From the NCBI GenBank assembly GCA_037178675.1, contig JAYMGJ010000345.1:1-51657 (forward strand): a stretch of 51,657 bases of DNA, in the 5' to 3' direction. The DNA comes from Scleroderma bovista. Lineage: Eukaryota > Basidiomycota > Agaricomycetes > Boletales > Sclerodermataceae. Below the pieces are notes generated by a model, which was given only the letters and a program-made list of their open reading frames with translations, made no database searches and was not told where the DNA came from. This document shows, piece by piece, positions 32,899 to 45,305 of this stretch (position 1 is its first letter; every line of letters begins with the position of its first letter). The translations under genes were made by a program, and so were the position numbers.

Positions 32899-34747
32899 TC
32901 AGGCTAAACAACGCATGTAAGAATTTCCATCGTTAAGCTCCAAAATTGCACTCACCACGTATAGTGTGCCGGTACTTATTGTCATTGACAGCAAAGATGG
33001 TTCCATAGAAATGTCAGAGGCTGGTGAAACATCTGGCAAGGAAACAACATCATAGTCTTCGTGGGAACTAAGGCTTGACACAGAAGATACGGTAGAGGGT
33101 GTGCGAAACAGTGATGGGGATGGTGAAGAGACGATCATGATTTGTTTTGGAACCGGGGCGGTCAATGGAACACTGATGGGGGCCAGGTAGGCACGAGAAC
33201 TGGGGGCAGTGGAAGCGGCAATCTGGAGGTGGTAACGAAGGCGTGGACGTAGAGATGGTCTCTGAGATCAGTGTAAGATCCCCAGGGCTGGTCAGTGGAG
33301 AAGGGCTGGGACGCATCACGGACATCTCGTATGATTCATCATGATCCTCGTGCAGAGAAACAGATTGAGAAAATGGTGTGGGTTGGAGATGGGTTGAATC
33401 ATAAGACATATCTGTCTCCAGCGCCCATTGGGAAGGGTGAATAGAGGGCATGCGTTCCGACTCTGGTTCTGGTTCTGGTTCGAGAGTTTCATCAGATCCA
33501 CTTGATGACAGATCGCTGAAGACTGGCTCAGACTCAGTAGCAGAGAGTAATTCCCTGACCACTAACACCGTCAAGCTGATTGTCCCTGTCCTAAGTGATT
33601 CTCTGGGAGATGTTGGTGAAAGAGTAGACAGAAGTGTGATGGACAAATCATCAGTGTAGACAATTTCAGTATGCGTCACTTCAGTCACGGCAGGAGGCTC
33701 TGGTTCGACTTCACGACTGCCACTAGAGAGCGTTAGGCTAAATTCAGATGGAGGCAAAGGAACCGCCGCAGGAGATACCGGTGGCTTGACATCAGATTCT
33801 GAAACAATGGATGGGACAACCGAGGGAGTTTTAATGGGGGGTGTGGGTGCTCTTTCGGAGGGAAGATCAATGGCCAACGACCGTGGCATACTTGCTTCGG
33901 ATGGAATGGTTTTGCATACCGATGCGGTCTCAAATTGCGTTGAGCACTCGCTCTCGCAAATGTCTGCCGTCACGAATTCCGTTTCTGTCTCTGCCTTGCA
34001 CTTCTCTGCCATGACAAACCCAGTTGAGACTTCAGATTGACGGATTTCCACAGGGTAGAATTCAGTAGACGCCTCCGTCTTGCATACTGACGCAGTGTGG
34101 TAGTCAGTCTCGGATGGGATGGTAAGAAGTGGCTTGAATGAAGCCGTCAATGGGGAGCTCACAGTCTCGTATCCCTCGCTTCCAGAGCTGTCACGAAGAT
34201 CGAGGACCAACAATGCAGCAGTCGATGGAATAGGCGTTGGCGTCGCAGTACAGCTCCTTGCCCATGTACTCATCGTGGATCAACTTGCCAAAGGCATGTA
34301 CCCAGACGCCGTATTTTCCTTGTCTGATGCATCCTCTGAGCACGTCAAACACCTAGTGTAATGCCTTCTGCGAATTTCAGCACTCCTGGACAATGAGGAC
34401 TGCGATGGAGACGTGGGTGTACATGTACTGCATGCGAAAGAGCCATCATGGGAGTCACCAAGGTAGGAGTTTGATTCATTGCGCCTGTATGATAGTGTAG
34501 ATGGGACAATCTCGGTATGCAAGCCACCAGAGGTGAACTCCAACATGGTCTCATCAGTGATAATGCCGGATGTCGTCAGGTCCCAATCAGATATTGATGC
34601 CGTCGATGTCAGCGAGTAAAATGAAGAATGTGTGTCGCTTGATGTCTTCAAAGCTGCCGAGAAGAAAGCATCATCAGAGAGATCGGGGGCGGATGAGGCA
34701 AGGTAGGAGGTGTCTCGCCTGGAGGCACAGGTACGGGAATGGGTCAA
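32899..34747 (-). pseudogene. PH-gene copy B, truncated, lacking the PH domain
   Basis: Homology to copy A starts at about 34685 (ALKTSSDTHSSFYSLTST) and covers the Ser-rich tail, so the first 400 residues and the PH domain are missing. TGA 34280-34282 splits the frame where copy A has CAA. The second part (34273-33068) keeps repeats of the VCKTEASTEF type, then an acidic Pro/Ser-rich region that copy A lost through a 670-bp deletion. A frameshift near 33160 moves the frame to 32899. Upstream it is replaced by unrelated sequence and the LTR at 34867. It is a decayed duplicate that still preserves the longer C-terminus of the gene. Confidence 0.75.
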
Positions 34748-34866
34748 ACAGGTGGGTGTTGATGGAATGATTCTTGAGTATCAGGAGTGCCTGAACTGAG
34801 GGGATGGGAAGACTGGTGCAACCGATGACGGACTCAGAACAACGGGGACATGAAGAACAGGACCGG

Positions 34867-36726
34867 TGTCACGCACCAAACAGGTTTGGTACAGTGAACA
34901 TGGAAGATAACACCTATATTGAGTGATCCTTATGTGAAGGATAAGCACGACGGACCCTCATCGTAGCCATCTATCGCACAAGAAGACTATCCTGATGCGA
35001 GAGATGAATGCCAATGCAGACAGTCATCTATCGCATGAGAACCGCCAAGAAGCAGAAGAAACTGAAGGAATAACGTCAATTGTGGTATGAGAAAGGAATG
35101 CACATGTCTGCAGTCCAACTCCCATACCAGAACGATCAAAGAAGCCAAAGGATTGAAGGAGAAACAAAGGAGAAAGAGAAGAAATGATTTTTAGCGCCCA
35201 AATGTCATTTTTAGGCGCCCAGTGCCGGCATTCCGATATTTTGAATAGCTCCGTCGTTTCTGAAGCTATCAGGCATGTGACTATACCATCAGAGAGCCTA
35301 GAGTGTGGTATATCTGCCTGTCAAGTTCTGATGCAAATCTGTTCATTTCCCATGGAGATATTCCCCCCGCAATCCAGACGTTCACTTCATCACTCACTAT
35401 GGAGTCCGTATTTTCTCTGGATCATTTCTCCACTATTGCTGCAGATCTCCACTATGTCCTGCTCTTAGGACAGCCTCTCCCAGAGTTCCCGTGCACTGCC
35501 TGGCACATATCTTCCCAGCCTGCTCCCTCAGTCCCTCTCGTTCTTGGTCAGCGCGTTCTCCTCGTCAGTCCTGCATCAAGGACGTACTTTGGTCATCTTA
35601 GGTCTATTGTCAAGCTTGAGAAGTCTTCTCTGGTCGTCTCTGTGTCCCCTGAGCCCTCAGCCTATGGTCCCTTCCTCCCAGATACTTGCCATGTCCATCT
35701 TCCTCTGTCGTTCGTCTCACTTCCCTGGATGCATCAAATTCAATACTCTATCCACTTCCCTACTTTCAGACAACGTCCCCCAGCACCATGACAGTTATTC
35801 CCCCACTTTATAGTGCTATTAGGAAGAAGAACCCTCTCTTGTTCTTTCCCAGAAGAGAGCTCATCAAGGGAGCCCATGGTTGTGCTTCAGCGGCGCTAGA
35901 ACACATGCACTATACCTTAGTGTATGCTGACCCCCCAAAAAGACCTCTGGACCCCTGGTACCCTTCTTGTGGCTGTTTTGTCTCGGATCAATCCCCCTAT
36001 TAATCTGAGATCTTCCCCATTGTTGTCCCATCAAATTCCTGATGGTACACAGCCCCCCATCAAACTTCTTAGGCTGTGCATCAATGACTCCTTCTGCTGT
36101 GCAGTGACTCATCCCTTGCTTACTGATGCTCTCTTGTCATCAGTATTACTCTATCCCTTTCGCATTTTTGGTATATTACTCAGCTGATGACTCACTCCCT
36201 TACCAATCAATCTTGTCATGCAGCTTACTCATTCCTTTACTCAGCAGCTTATTCATGCTCCCTATGCTTACTCATTCCTGCTTATCCCTTGCTTACTGAT
36301 CGCTTACAAACCCCTTACAAAGCTCTTACCAATCCCTTACCAATCCTTGACAAATTCTGCTTACTCCCTTCTCTTTTTGTACTTTAATGCTGTGCTCCCC
36401 CATGTATTTAAACCCCTGGGCTCAGCCCAGTAAAAAAAAGACCCAATTGCACGAAATTATCCCTCTCTCAGACTCTCTCAGTCAGTATCCCTTCAGTCTT
36501 TGAGTCCTTGTAGGCTTCAGTGAAGGTCTAAAGGCTCAATATTGTCAAGTTTATCCAAGTTATTCAAGATCTATTCTTTATACTAGGCTCAAGCGGAGTC
36601 TAGGCTTCATACCAGTCAATCTTCCTCGCCTCTGGACATTAGAGGCATCCCTGCCCCTTTGCTGCACCAATCTCTAGGTGTAGTATCGCTGTTTCAGTCT
36701 CAGTCTACCCAATCCCCGCTTTGACA
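34867..36726 (+). repeat. 1860-bp LTR, left arm of inverted pair
   Basis: Starts TGTCACGCACC and ends CTTTGACA (TGTCA/TGACA ends). It contains a TATTTAAA promoter-like box near 36405 and a downstream pyrimidine-rich segment. An exact-length reverse copy lies at 43446-45305 and a third copy starts at 51206. Long LTRs of this kind are usual for gypsy-type elements, but no pol gene is present to prove the class. ORFs inside it repeat identically in the other arm and are not called as genes. Confidence 0.8.
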
Positions 36727-36969
36727 CTTCCTAGGCTTTAGGAAGAGTCCAGACCCCTATCCCCTTCGTCTTCTATTACTCCTGTACCCCAGGAGTATCC
36801 TGCATCACTGTCTGCATCACCCTGTTGGTGTAGATCCCCTTCCCCCCTCCTCAGCACATCCTCTCTGGACACTGCGGAGGTAAACCACCACTCGCACTTT
36901 TTCGTAGTCCTTTGTTGGTGTTGTGTTTGGGTTATTACTCCGACCCAAATCCACACTTTGACTCACACT
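36727..36969 (+). other. retroelement leader fragment after left LTR
   Basis: About 243 bp following the LTR, matched in inverted orientation by 43203-43445. The homology stops abruptly at TGACTCACAC in both arms. It should contain a primer-binding site (starts CTTCCTAGGCTTTAGG), which I could not match to a tRNA. Confidence 0.6.
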
Positions 36970-38188
36970 GGGGACAACAGGGGGCATGACCCCAGGATAG
37001 TTTACCGTTACAAATGGAGGTTGAGGAGCAGGTCCAGCTACGGGCTGAGGATGAACCAGCAGAATGACGAAAGCACCCTCTTGAGGCTGCAGAGGAACCT
37101 GCGGTTGGGGCATAGTTGGCGAAGGGTCAGTGTGGAATGATTCATGGTAGCTGAAGAATCTTATCGGGAATGACTGCTACCATGTCGAGCCAAGTGGGTT
37201 GAACATGGGGAACACGCACCACTGGCAACAAAGCTTAGTGGCTCCGGGTCTAAATTGGAATTGCTAGGATGTCCAGCACAATACGTGGTGTTGGTCGACC
37301 ATTGCCCGATCCGATAACGTTCCCATCGCACACGATCAGAACGAGCTTCTGTTATCATACTTGAGCACAGTCAGTGAGTCAATCATGCGCCGCAGAGATA
37401 CCTTGCCTTCAACATGCGATGGCATATGACAAACTTGACATGGTCTTCAGGAGTACGTGATAAAGCACTGAAATCGATCGATGCTATGTTGAACACGATA
37501 ATAAGAATGGAGAGGACGAGTCAGATATACTGCAAGAACAGACACTGCCGCACAAGTGTCGGTTGCCAACTGCGCCAATCAAAAAGAGGCTGTGTACATA
37601 TGTCTTTTGGCCCTGGTGTGTATCTGATTCAGGACCGTGGCCATCATTGATCTTCTTTGTGAGGTCCTGGCTGGAATCGTAAGTAAATATGGCTCAGCAA
37701 TTACTAAACAATAGTATTAGCATCGACAGTAAACAGATGCTCACAAAATGTCCAAGTTGAGCCCACTCTCATTACCACGATGAAGCAGAGGAATCGTCTC
37801 TGGCGTAGTGAGATGATGGATGTCCTGTAGATTGGCATCGTGTCCGTATTAATATCATAGTGCTGCTGACTCAGCATCACCTGACCTCTGATTCCTCCAA
37901 GCCTGTATGTCCCCTAATACTACTACAGTGTCCTTGAGGGGGGGAAGGTGGGTTCAAGAAGTAATTGGGGTGAAAACCCAGTAAGAAGTACGTAGGAGAT
38001 CATTGAGGACACCATAGTATAATAATTGATGGTGGATTATTAATAATATCAGTTTACATGATTGTCAATGCATCCTCACTACTAGTAATACTAGGATAAA
38101 GGCAATTAAATGGCTCGAAATGCTGCCCACATGGACAGAACCATTGCTTGGCTCTTCAGCCCTCACTAGAATAAAGGCAATTAAATGA
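36970..38188. other. no supported gene; 3' flank of Plavaka-2
   Basis: Scattered short frames with many stops. A direct repeat of the type ATAAAGGCAATTAAATG occurs at about 38094-38110 and 38172-38188. A Pro/Gln-rich minus-strand frame (36970-37113) may be an exon remnant. Nothing can be named. Confidence 0.4.
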
Positions 38189-41100
38189 TTAGTAGAGCAC
38201 CACAATAGCTGTAGAGAATATTATTACCTGACTCCTATTCCTACTATTCCACCCTATCATTCGAAGGAACATGTCACTATCAAGATGTCTGACAACAAAG
38301 AACTCATCCTGATTTGCAGGATCAGGATACAGCACAGCACCCCGGAGAATGGATATGACAGGGATAAATATTGGACTTGAACAGGCAGTTGCCTTGACAC
38401 GAATCAACTTCAAGTCTTCATCAATGCGACGTCTAGCACCAAGTCCTGCTGTGTATGGCTGTACCAGGGCAAATTGAAAGGTCTGATCATCACCATCCAA
38501 CTTTATCTTGCAGGAAAAAATGTAGATCAACCGCACAAAAGCAGTTTCTGATTCTGTGAGGTGAATCAATGCACAATCATATTGGGGTTTTCCATGGAAT
38601 GCTGGGTTGCAGCGAAGATGGTCAACCTTCTCATTCCAGTCCACTGCAGATTCATATCGCACTCTAAGGTAGCGATACTCTTGTATCTAGTAGTAGTGGG
38701 GGAGAAAATAAATCATAAGCCCCCAAGATAAATGCAAGGAAGAGACATTACCAAGAAGTTGGAAGGGATGTTCATCCAATTGGTTAAATTGTAGCCATAG
38801 GAAGGGAGATTTGTATTGATGAAGTCAGTAAACTTCTGTCGAAACCCTCGAAATGCAGAATCCTTTGGGGAGTGTTCCTTTTCAAGGTCAAGGTCTCCAA
38901 TTTCTTGATGCTGACATGCAGACCCAAGCTTGACATTTCGACAAGATGTAGCTGGTAGATCATTTGGGTGATCATCAAGACCTGTATTTACAGTCCTCAG
39001 GCACTTTAATCCAATTCAAAAAAAAAAAAAGACCTGTATCTGCCAGCTGTTCATCAACAACATCTATGCGAGCATGAAGGAACTTCAAAGCCAGTTTGTA
39101 ATGATCAACTCGGAGAAGCTGCAAAAGTTTAAAACACTAATACCAGATAACGATCACAGCATTTCAACTCACCTGATTTGCAATATCCTTATTATTTGTG
39201 TGATCACGGTAAGCATCCTTTAATGGCTTGTGCATTCCTTCATTTGGACATGTGCTGTAATTCCGGGATACACCTTTTCTTTGGATATCACGAACAACAT
39301 GTTTCCAGAGATGTGCCTTGGGAAAATCCCAATTTTCTTTAAGATCTTCAATTGCAGACTCCTTCACACATGCAATATATGCCTTGTGTTCAGGGTAAGA
39401 TGACCTCCAATTTGCAACTTCTGGTTACTCACCTCAAGTTTGGCACTCCAAATCACTAGTTCTTGGCTAAACATATCAAGTGTGGTCTCTGTATGAAGGT
39501 CCAAGTCAAAGAGACTCTCCAAATCTAAATAGCTCCTGATCATATGAAGCAGCCAATAACCTTCCTGAGTTTTTGTGTGGGTCATCACATTCAGGCAGGC
39601 ATAAAATACCTCCTGAGATGAATAGATTAGAATGACGTTGAGGACAATAAATACTAATGATGCAACCAACCCTTGCCAAATCACGCATCTTGTTTCCATC
39701 AGTAAATGTGATGTGAATGAAGGTATCAAAATGATGAAGACTCTGCCATTGAGGAAAAAGTGAAACACTGATAATAATGTCAAACAAACACATTAGCAAA
39801 GGAAGAATATTAGATTTGAAAATGAGACAGCCATACTTCTCTTCTACACATGTCTGAATCCCATGACCAAGTGCCTTGAGAATAGTCTTCAGATCTCAAA
39901 GCATATGTTTGCCAAAAAGGCCATGGTCACCCAAGTGCAATGTATCAACACTTAGTGCATCATGAGGATCTGAGTTTTCAACCCTCCAGAAGACATTCTA
40001 GCATTGAAACCAGAGGGTTATACTATTGTTAATTTGACAAGTAGCAATGTGTAACTCACCTGTACAGGACGTAAACCCAATGCTTTTAACCTTTCCTCAC
40101 CCACTGACTTCTTAGCTTCCCAGGCCTCCAGAGCAAACCTCCCCTGCTCCACTGTCCTCAAAGGATGATTTTTTGTAAGGTCATGAAGTTCTTCAAGAGG
40201 TACAAGACAGATAGGGCAGGGACACTTTGAATTAACACCATGTAAAAGTGCCATCACACCTGCATAATTATTTAAATGAATAAGATTTAGTAAATGCACA
40301 GTACACAGGAAGTTACAACTCACTGCTCTTCATAATCAGCAGACAATATAAGAATGAGAGGGAAAAGCCAGCATAGAATAGCATCATAGCATTCATGAGC
40401 ATAACCTGTCTTTGACAACTCTATCACCATCTCAAGAAATTTGAGAAATGCTTCATGCCAGACAACACGTTTAAAGTTAGCATATGATGTTTTGCCTTCA
40501 TCAGATGCAGCCTCTGGAACCTAGAAGGTGATATCATTCAGTATTACAATCAATACCCTCAATAGAATGTAAATGTACAATTGGTAACCAGCCAACAACA
40601 CAACCCCCTCCTATCCAATCACTGTTTCATATATGAACAGGTAAGTTTGCACAACGGGCAATGACAGGATAGCCCTTGACTGTGCCATGTGAAGACAACT
40701 TTGTCTTATCAGCATATAGAATAAATGCAAATGGGACAGCATTTGGGACATTTGGTAGATGTGACTGAGATGTGACAATAATTAGCATAGAGTAATGGGC
40801 AGATTTAGAATACCATGACTAGTACCTGAATATCCCACCATCTGTCTCCAGTCCATGGTTCACTGTAGAAGCGCTCATACTTGATGCCATTATGATGATA
40901 AACCTGTTGTGCATCCCACACAAAGTGTGGTGCAAGAAGAGGGTTATGCAAAAGGTCAAGAGCCCAGTCCCATAATGGGCGAACATAGACATCAAATGTT
41001 CAAACTTCCTTTTGATATGGGGCATTGATCTCACACCGTGAGAACTATCAAACAATAGCAATTATTGAGTAAAACACAAAAGATTACTAGTATGGACACA

Positions 41101-42157
41101 CTGGTGTTAATCGCTGAGCTGCAGTATCCCAAGCTTGATGGAGGTCAGACTGACTCTTCATCGTAACCTGAGTTGAGCCATCAGATACACTTGAAAATAG
41201 CTTCAGAAGGGCATTTATATGATGCTCATTGAGGCCAGCCTCTAGTGCAATCTCAGCAAACTCAAAGTCTCCACGTGATTTAAAGGGTCTCCAAGGTTGA
41301 TCATCAGACAATGGTACAGGCTCACCACCATTGATGCCAAACTCATCATAGGTGTGGAACTGGGGTGGCCGGCTGGAGCGTGGGTGGTATTCAGTTTTGA
41401 ACTCAGGTGGACCAGCCTGTGAGGATGCCACAGGACTTGCTGACATTCTATTGCTCCACATCGAAACATTAGATGGTCCTGAACAAATCTCAGTCAGTCA
41501 GTATGTAATTTTGACTGAAATATACCTGGACTGTGTGCAGGAAGGTCATCCTGACACACATCAGCAAAGTGCACATCATCAGGTGGCGGATGTGTATCTG
41601 TGATCGGACATTTGACATCCGAGGGAGTCAGAGATTCAAAACACATATTAGTAGTAGTAAGGAATATTACTCACTGTCATCTAATACAGATGCGATGCGT
41701 GCATCATCTCTGGCATCGATGCCGTGCAATTGTGATGGCCCAGGTTGAATCGCTGAGTCATTGTCACCCAACACAGAGTGAGCCCTGTGTCATCGGAGCT
41801 GGCCTAGTTGTGGGTCATATTAGTCACAGTAATAGACATTAATAGAAACTGTCATTATAGTAGAGAATATGTACTTATCTCCAGTTCAATATTGCAGGCC
41901 ACTTCCTGTTGTTCGTTCTCAATACGCTTCTGGCAGCTGTCTTCGTGTTGTCGTAAACCCTGGATCTTGAATTGCTTTGAACAGTATTTGCAACTGTGTA
42001 GTTCGTTCAGAGTTTCTTCCAAGTACTTGTATTTGCCTCTGGGGTTGCGTTCGGCTGGCATGTCGACGCTCAATGTAGTAGAAAGACTGAGGGACGTGGG
42101 AGAAGAGGGAAGAACTGCAGCAATGCGTCCGACTTCAACACGTTGAACTTCACACAT
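38189..42157 (-). pseudogene. Plavaka-2 transposase, decayed
   Basis: Multi-exon Plavaka gene. Exon 1 (ATG 42157 or 42061) holds a finger CKYCSKQFKIQGLRQHEDSC. The conserved RSRGDFEFAEIALEAG..LLKL-type block is at 41190-41290 (here FKSRGDFEFAEIALEAGL). The WDWALDLLHNP..APHFVWDAQ block is at 40900-41000. The zinc-like CPCPICLVPLEELHDL is near 40200. NVFWRVENSDPHDALSVD lies near 39940-39995. WDFPKAHLWKHVVRDI...GVSRNYSTCPNEGMHKPLKDAY is at 39200-39340, and the C-terminal VQPYTAGLGARRRIDEDL and DSDMFLRMIGW end near 38240. TGA at 41000-41002 is in frame and fits a former CGA; further stops around 40560-40650 suggest more damage. No terminal repeats were identified. Confidence 0.85.
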
Positions 42158-43202
42158 ATGCCTTATCAGGCATTTTGATTATCTTGACCATCTTGGAATG
42201 TCAATATTATATAATGATAATGCCGTTACAAAATATGTGGGGTAATTGTCGTGACTTCTCGCGTGAAATTCACCATCCCCAGACTCACCTGTGTCGAACT
42301 GTTTGCTACAGTCTGCCTTAAGTCCAGATGCAATTGCTGTCTTATTACTTAGTTAGAGAATTTTGATCCTTTACATAAGGTACATAATATGAGTGCCATT
42401 GACAAGCTACTATGGAAAACAACAATTTGATGTATTATTATGAGTAACGAGGCGATGGAACAAAAATATGTGCGACAAGGACAGAATTGGAACGAGGTTG
42501 AATTTTTCCGCTCAGTGACTCACCTGTGATCAACCTAAGTAAGAGACACGACGTAGAGGCAGAACTTGTCCATTAAGTAGTGATCGTGTGTCACAGGCCC
42601 CCCCTTCCCCCCCAGGTCGGTGATGGCGTCGCTGTGTACGACATATGACTTCTTTCATCAAGCACTCCGGCGATGACGAAGCTGACACGATCTTAGCTGA
42701 AAGGTTTGCAATGCCAGTTAGTGTGGGGGGCGGGGGGTTCGCAGAGGCGGATGATAATGTAGAGTACACGGGTGATAGTGTTTCTGGGGGCGAACCAAAT
42801 GAGGGCAGTGGAGGCACGTAATACGCCTTGGGTGGGGAGGGATACCGTTGATCGTTTGATGGTGACGGACTGATGCGACAACTGGGGGCGAACAGTATGG
42901 CAGTGGGCAGTGGAGTCGACTTCTTTGTTGGCAGAGGGATATTAGTAGGAGAGTGCTTGAACGTGATCTGATAACTTTGAGTACCCCGGCGATGAGGAAG
43001 CCAATACGATCTGGGCCGAAAGGCCCCCAATGCCGGCTGGGGTGGGGGGTGACACAGAGGAGGCGGGGGATGATGTAGAGTATTACATCGGTGAGGTGGG
43101 GACAAACTGAATGTGGGTAATATAGCCACATAATGTACATTTGGTGGTGAGTACCACTGCTTGTTTGACGGCGACAGGATGAAGCCACAAGTGGGGGCGA
43201 AC
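42158..43202. other. upstream region of Plavaka-2 with a diverged duplication
   Basis: Two related blocks of about 225-235 bp (42667-42900 and 42986-43208) share CCGGCGATGA, GATGTAGAGTA and GGGGGCGAAC in the same order. The sequence is rich in G runs. Minus-strand frames here look non-coding. The second block ends where the retroelement leader begins. Confidence 0.55.
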
Positions 43203-43445
43203 GGTGTGAGTCAAAGTGGGGATTTGGGTCGGAGTAATAACCCAAACACAACACCAACAAAGGACTACGAAAAAGTGTGAGTGGTGGTTTACCTCCGCAG
43301 TGTCCAGAGAGGATGTGCTGAGGAGGGGGGAAGGGGATCTACACCAACAGGGTGATGCAGACAGTGATGCAGGATACTCCTGGGGTACAGGAGTAATAGA
43401 AGACGAAGGGGATAGGGGTCTGGACTCTTCCTAAAGCCTAGGAAG
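43203..43445 (-). other. retroelement leader fragment after right LTR
   Basis: Inverted match to 36727-36969, nearly identical, ending at the same internal base. Confidence 0.6.
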
Positions 43446-45305
43446 TGTCAAAGCGGGGATTGGGTAGACTGAGACTGAAACAGCGATACTACACCTAGAG
43501 ATTGGTGCAGCAAAGGGGCAGGGATGCCTCTAATGTCCAGAGGCGAGGAAGATTGACTGGTATGAAGCCTAGACTCCGCTTGAGCCTAGTATAAAGAATA
43601 GATCTTGAATAACTTGGATAAACTTGACAATATTGAGCCTTTAGACCTTCACTGAAGCCTACAAGGACTCAAAGACTGAAGGGATACTGACTGAGAGAGT
43701 CTGAGAGAGGGATAATTTCGTGCAATTGGGTCTTTTTTTTACTGGGCTGAGCCCAGGGGTTTAAATACATGGGGGAGCACAGCATTAAAGTACAAAAAGA
43801 GAAGGGAGTAAGCAGAATTTGTCAAGGATTGGTAAGGGATTGGTAAGAGCTTTGTAAGGGGTTTGTAAGCGATCAGTAAGCAAGGGATAAGCAGGAATGA
43901 GTAAGCATAGGGAGCATGAATAAGCTGCTGAGTAAAGGAATGAGTAAGCTGCATGACAAGATTGATTGGTAAGGGAGTGAGTCATCAGCTGAGTAATATA
44001 CCAAAAATGCGAAAGGGATAGAGTAATACTGATGACAAGAGAGCATCAGTAAGCAAGGGATGAGTCACTGCACAGCAGAAGGAGTCATTGATGCACAGCC
44101 TAAGAAGTTTGATGGGGGGCTGTGTACCATCAGGAATTTGATGGGACAACAATGGGGAAGATCTCAGATTAATAGGGGGATTGATCCGAGACAAAACAGC
44201 CACAAGAAGGGTACCAGGGGTCCAGAGGTCTTTTTGGGGGGTCAGCATACACTAAGGTATAGTGCATGTGTTCTAGCGCCGCTGAAGCACAACCATGGGC
44301 TCCCTTGATGAGCTCTCTTCTGGGAAAGAACAAGAGAGGGTTCTTCTTCCTAATAGCACTATAAAGTGGGGGAATAACTGTCATGGTGCTGGGGGACGTT
44401 GTCTGAAAGTAGGGAAGTGGATAGAGTATTGAATTTGATGCATCCAGGGAAGTGAGACGAACGACAGAGGAAGATGGACATGGCAAGTATCTGGGAGGAA
44501 GGGACCATAGGCTGAGGGCTCAGGGGACACAGAGACGACCAGAGAAGACTTCTCAAGCTTGACAATAGACCTAAGATGACCAAAGTACGTCCTTGATGCA
44601 GGACTGACGAGGAGAACGCGCTGACCAAGAACGAGAGGGACTGAGGGAGCAGGCTGGGAAGATATGTGCCAGGCAGTGCATGGGAACTCTGGGAGAGGCT
44701 GTCCTAAGAGCAGGACATAGTGGAGATCTGCAGCAATAGCGGAGAAATGATCCAGAGAAAATACGGACTCCATAGTGAGCGATGAAGCAAACGTCTGGAT
44801 TGTGGGGGGAATATCTCCGTGGGAAATGAATGGATTTGTGTTGGAACTTGACAGGCAGATAGACCACGTTCTAGGCTCTCTGACGGTATAGTCACGTGCC
44901 TGATAGCTTTAGAAATGATGGAGCTATTCAAAATATCGGAATGCTGGCACTGGGCACCTAAAAATGACATTTGGGCGCTAAAAATCATTTCTTCTCTTTC
45001 TCCTTTGTTTCTCCTTCAATCCTTTGGCTTCTTTGATCGTTCTGGTATGGGAGTTGGACTGCAGACGTGTGCATTCCTTTCTCATATCACAATTGACGTT
45101 ATTCCTTCAGTTTCTTCTGCTTCTTGGTGGTTCTTGTGCGATAGATGACTGTCTGCATTGGCATTCATCTCTCGCATCAGGATAGTCTTCTTGTGCGATA
45201 GATGGCTACGATGAGGGTCTGTCGTGCTTATCCTTCGCATAAGGATCATTCAATATAGGCGTTATCTTCCATGTTCACTGTACCAAACCTGTTTGGTGCG
45301 TGACA
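43446..45305 (-). repeat. 1860-bp LTR, right arm of inverted pair
   Basis: Same length and ends as 34867-36726, in reverse. Identity is essentially complete for the inner roughly 1.2 kb (43446 to about 44670) and drops in the outer roughly 600 bp, where most differences are C/T or G/A at CpG sites. Confidence 0.8.

Noticed and set aside
35303..36433. Open frames of 65-160 codons inside the left LTR, perfectly repeated in the right LTR
   Set aside because: They lie in several frames within an LTR, lack domains and are identical only because the DNA arms are identical.
34867..45305. A single intact LTR retrotransposon between the two 1860-bp LTRs
   Set aside because: The LTRs are in opposite orientation, no gag-pol lies between them and the flanking bases show no target duplication.
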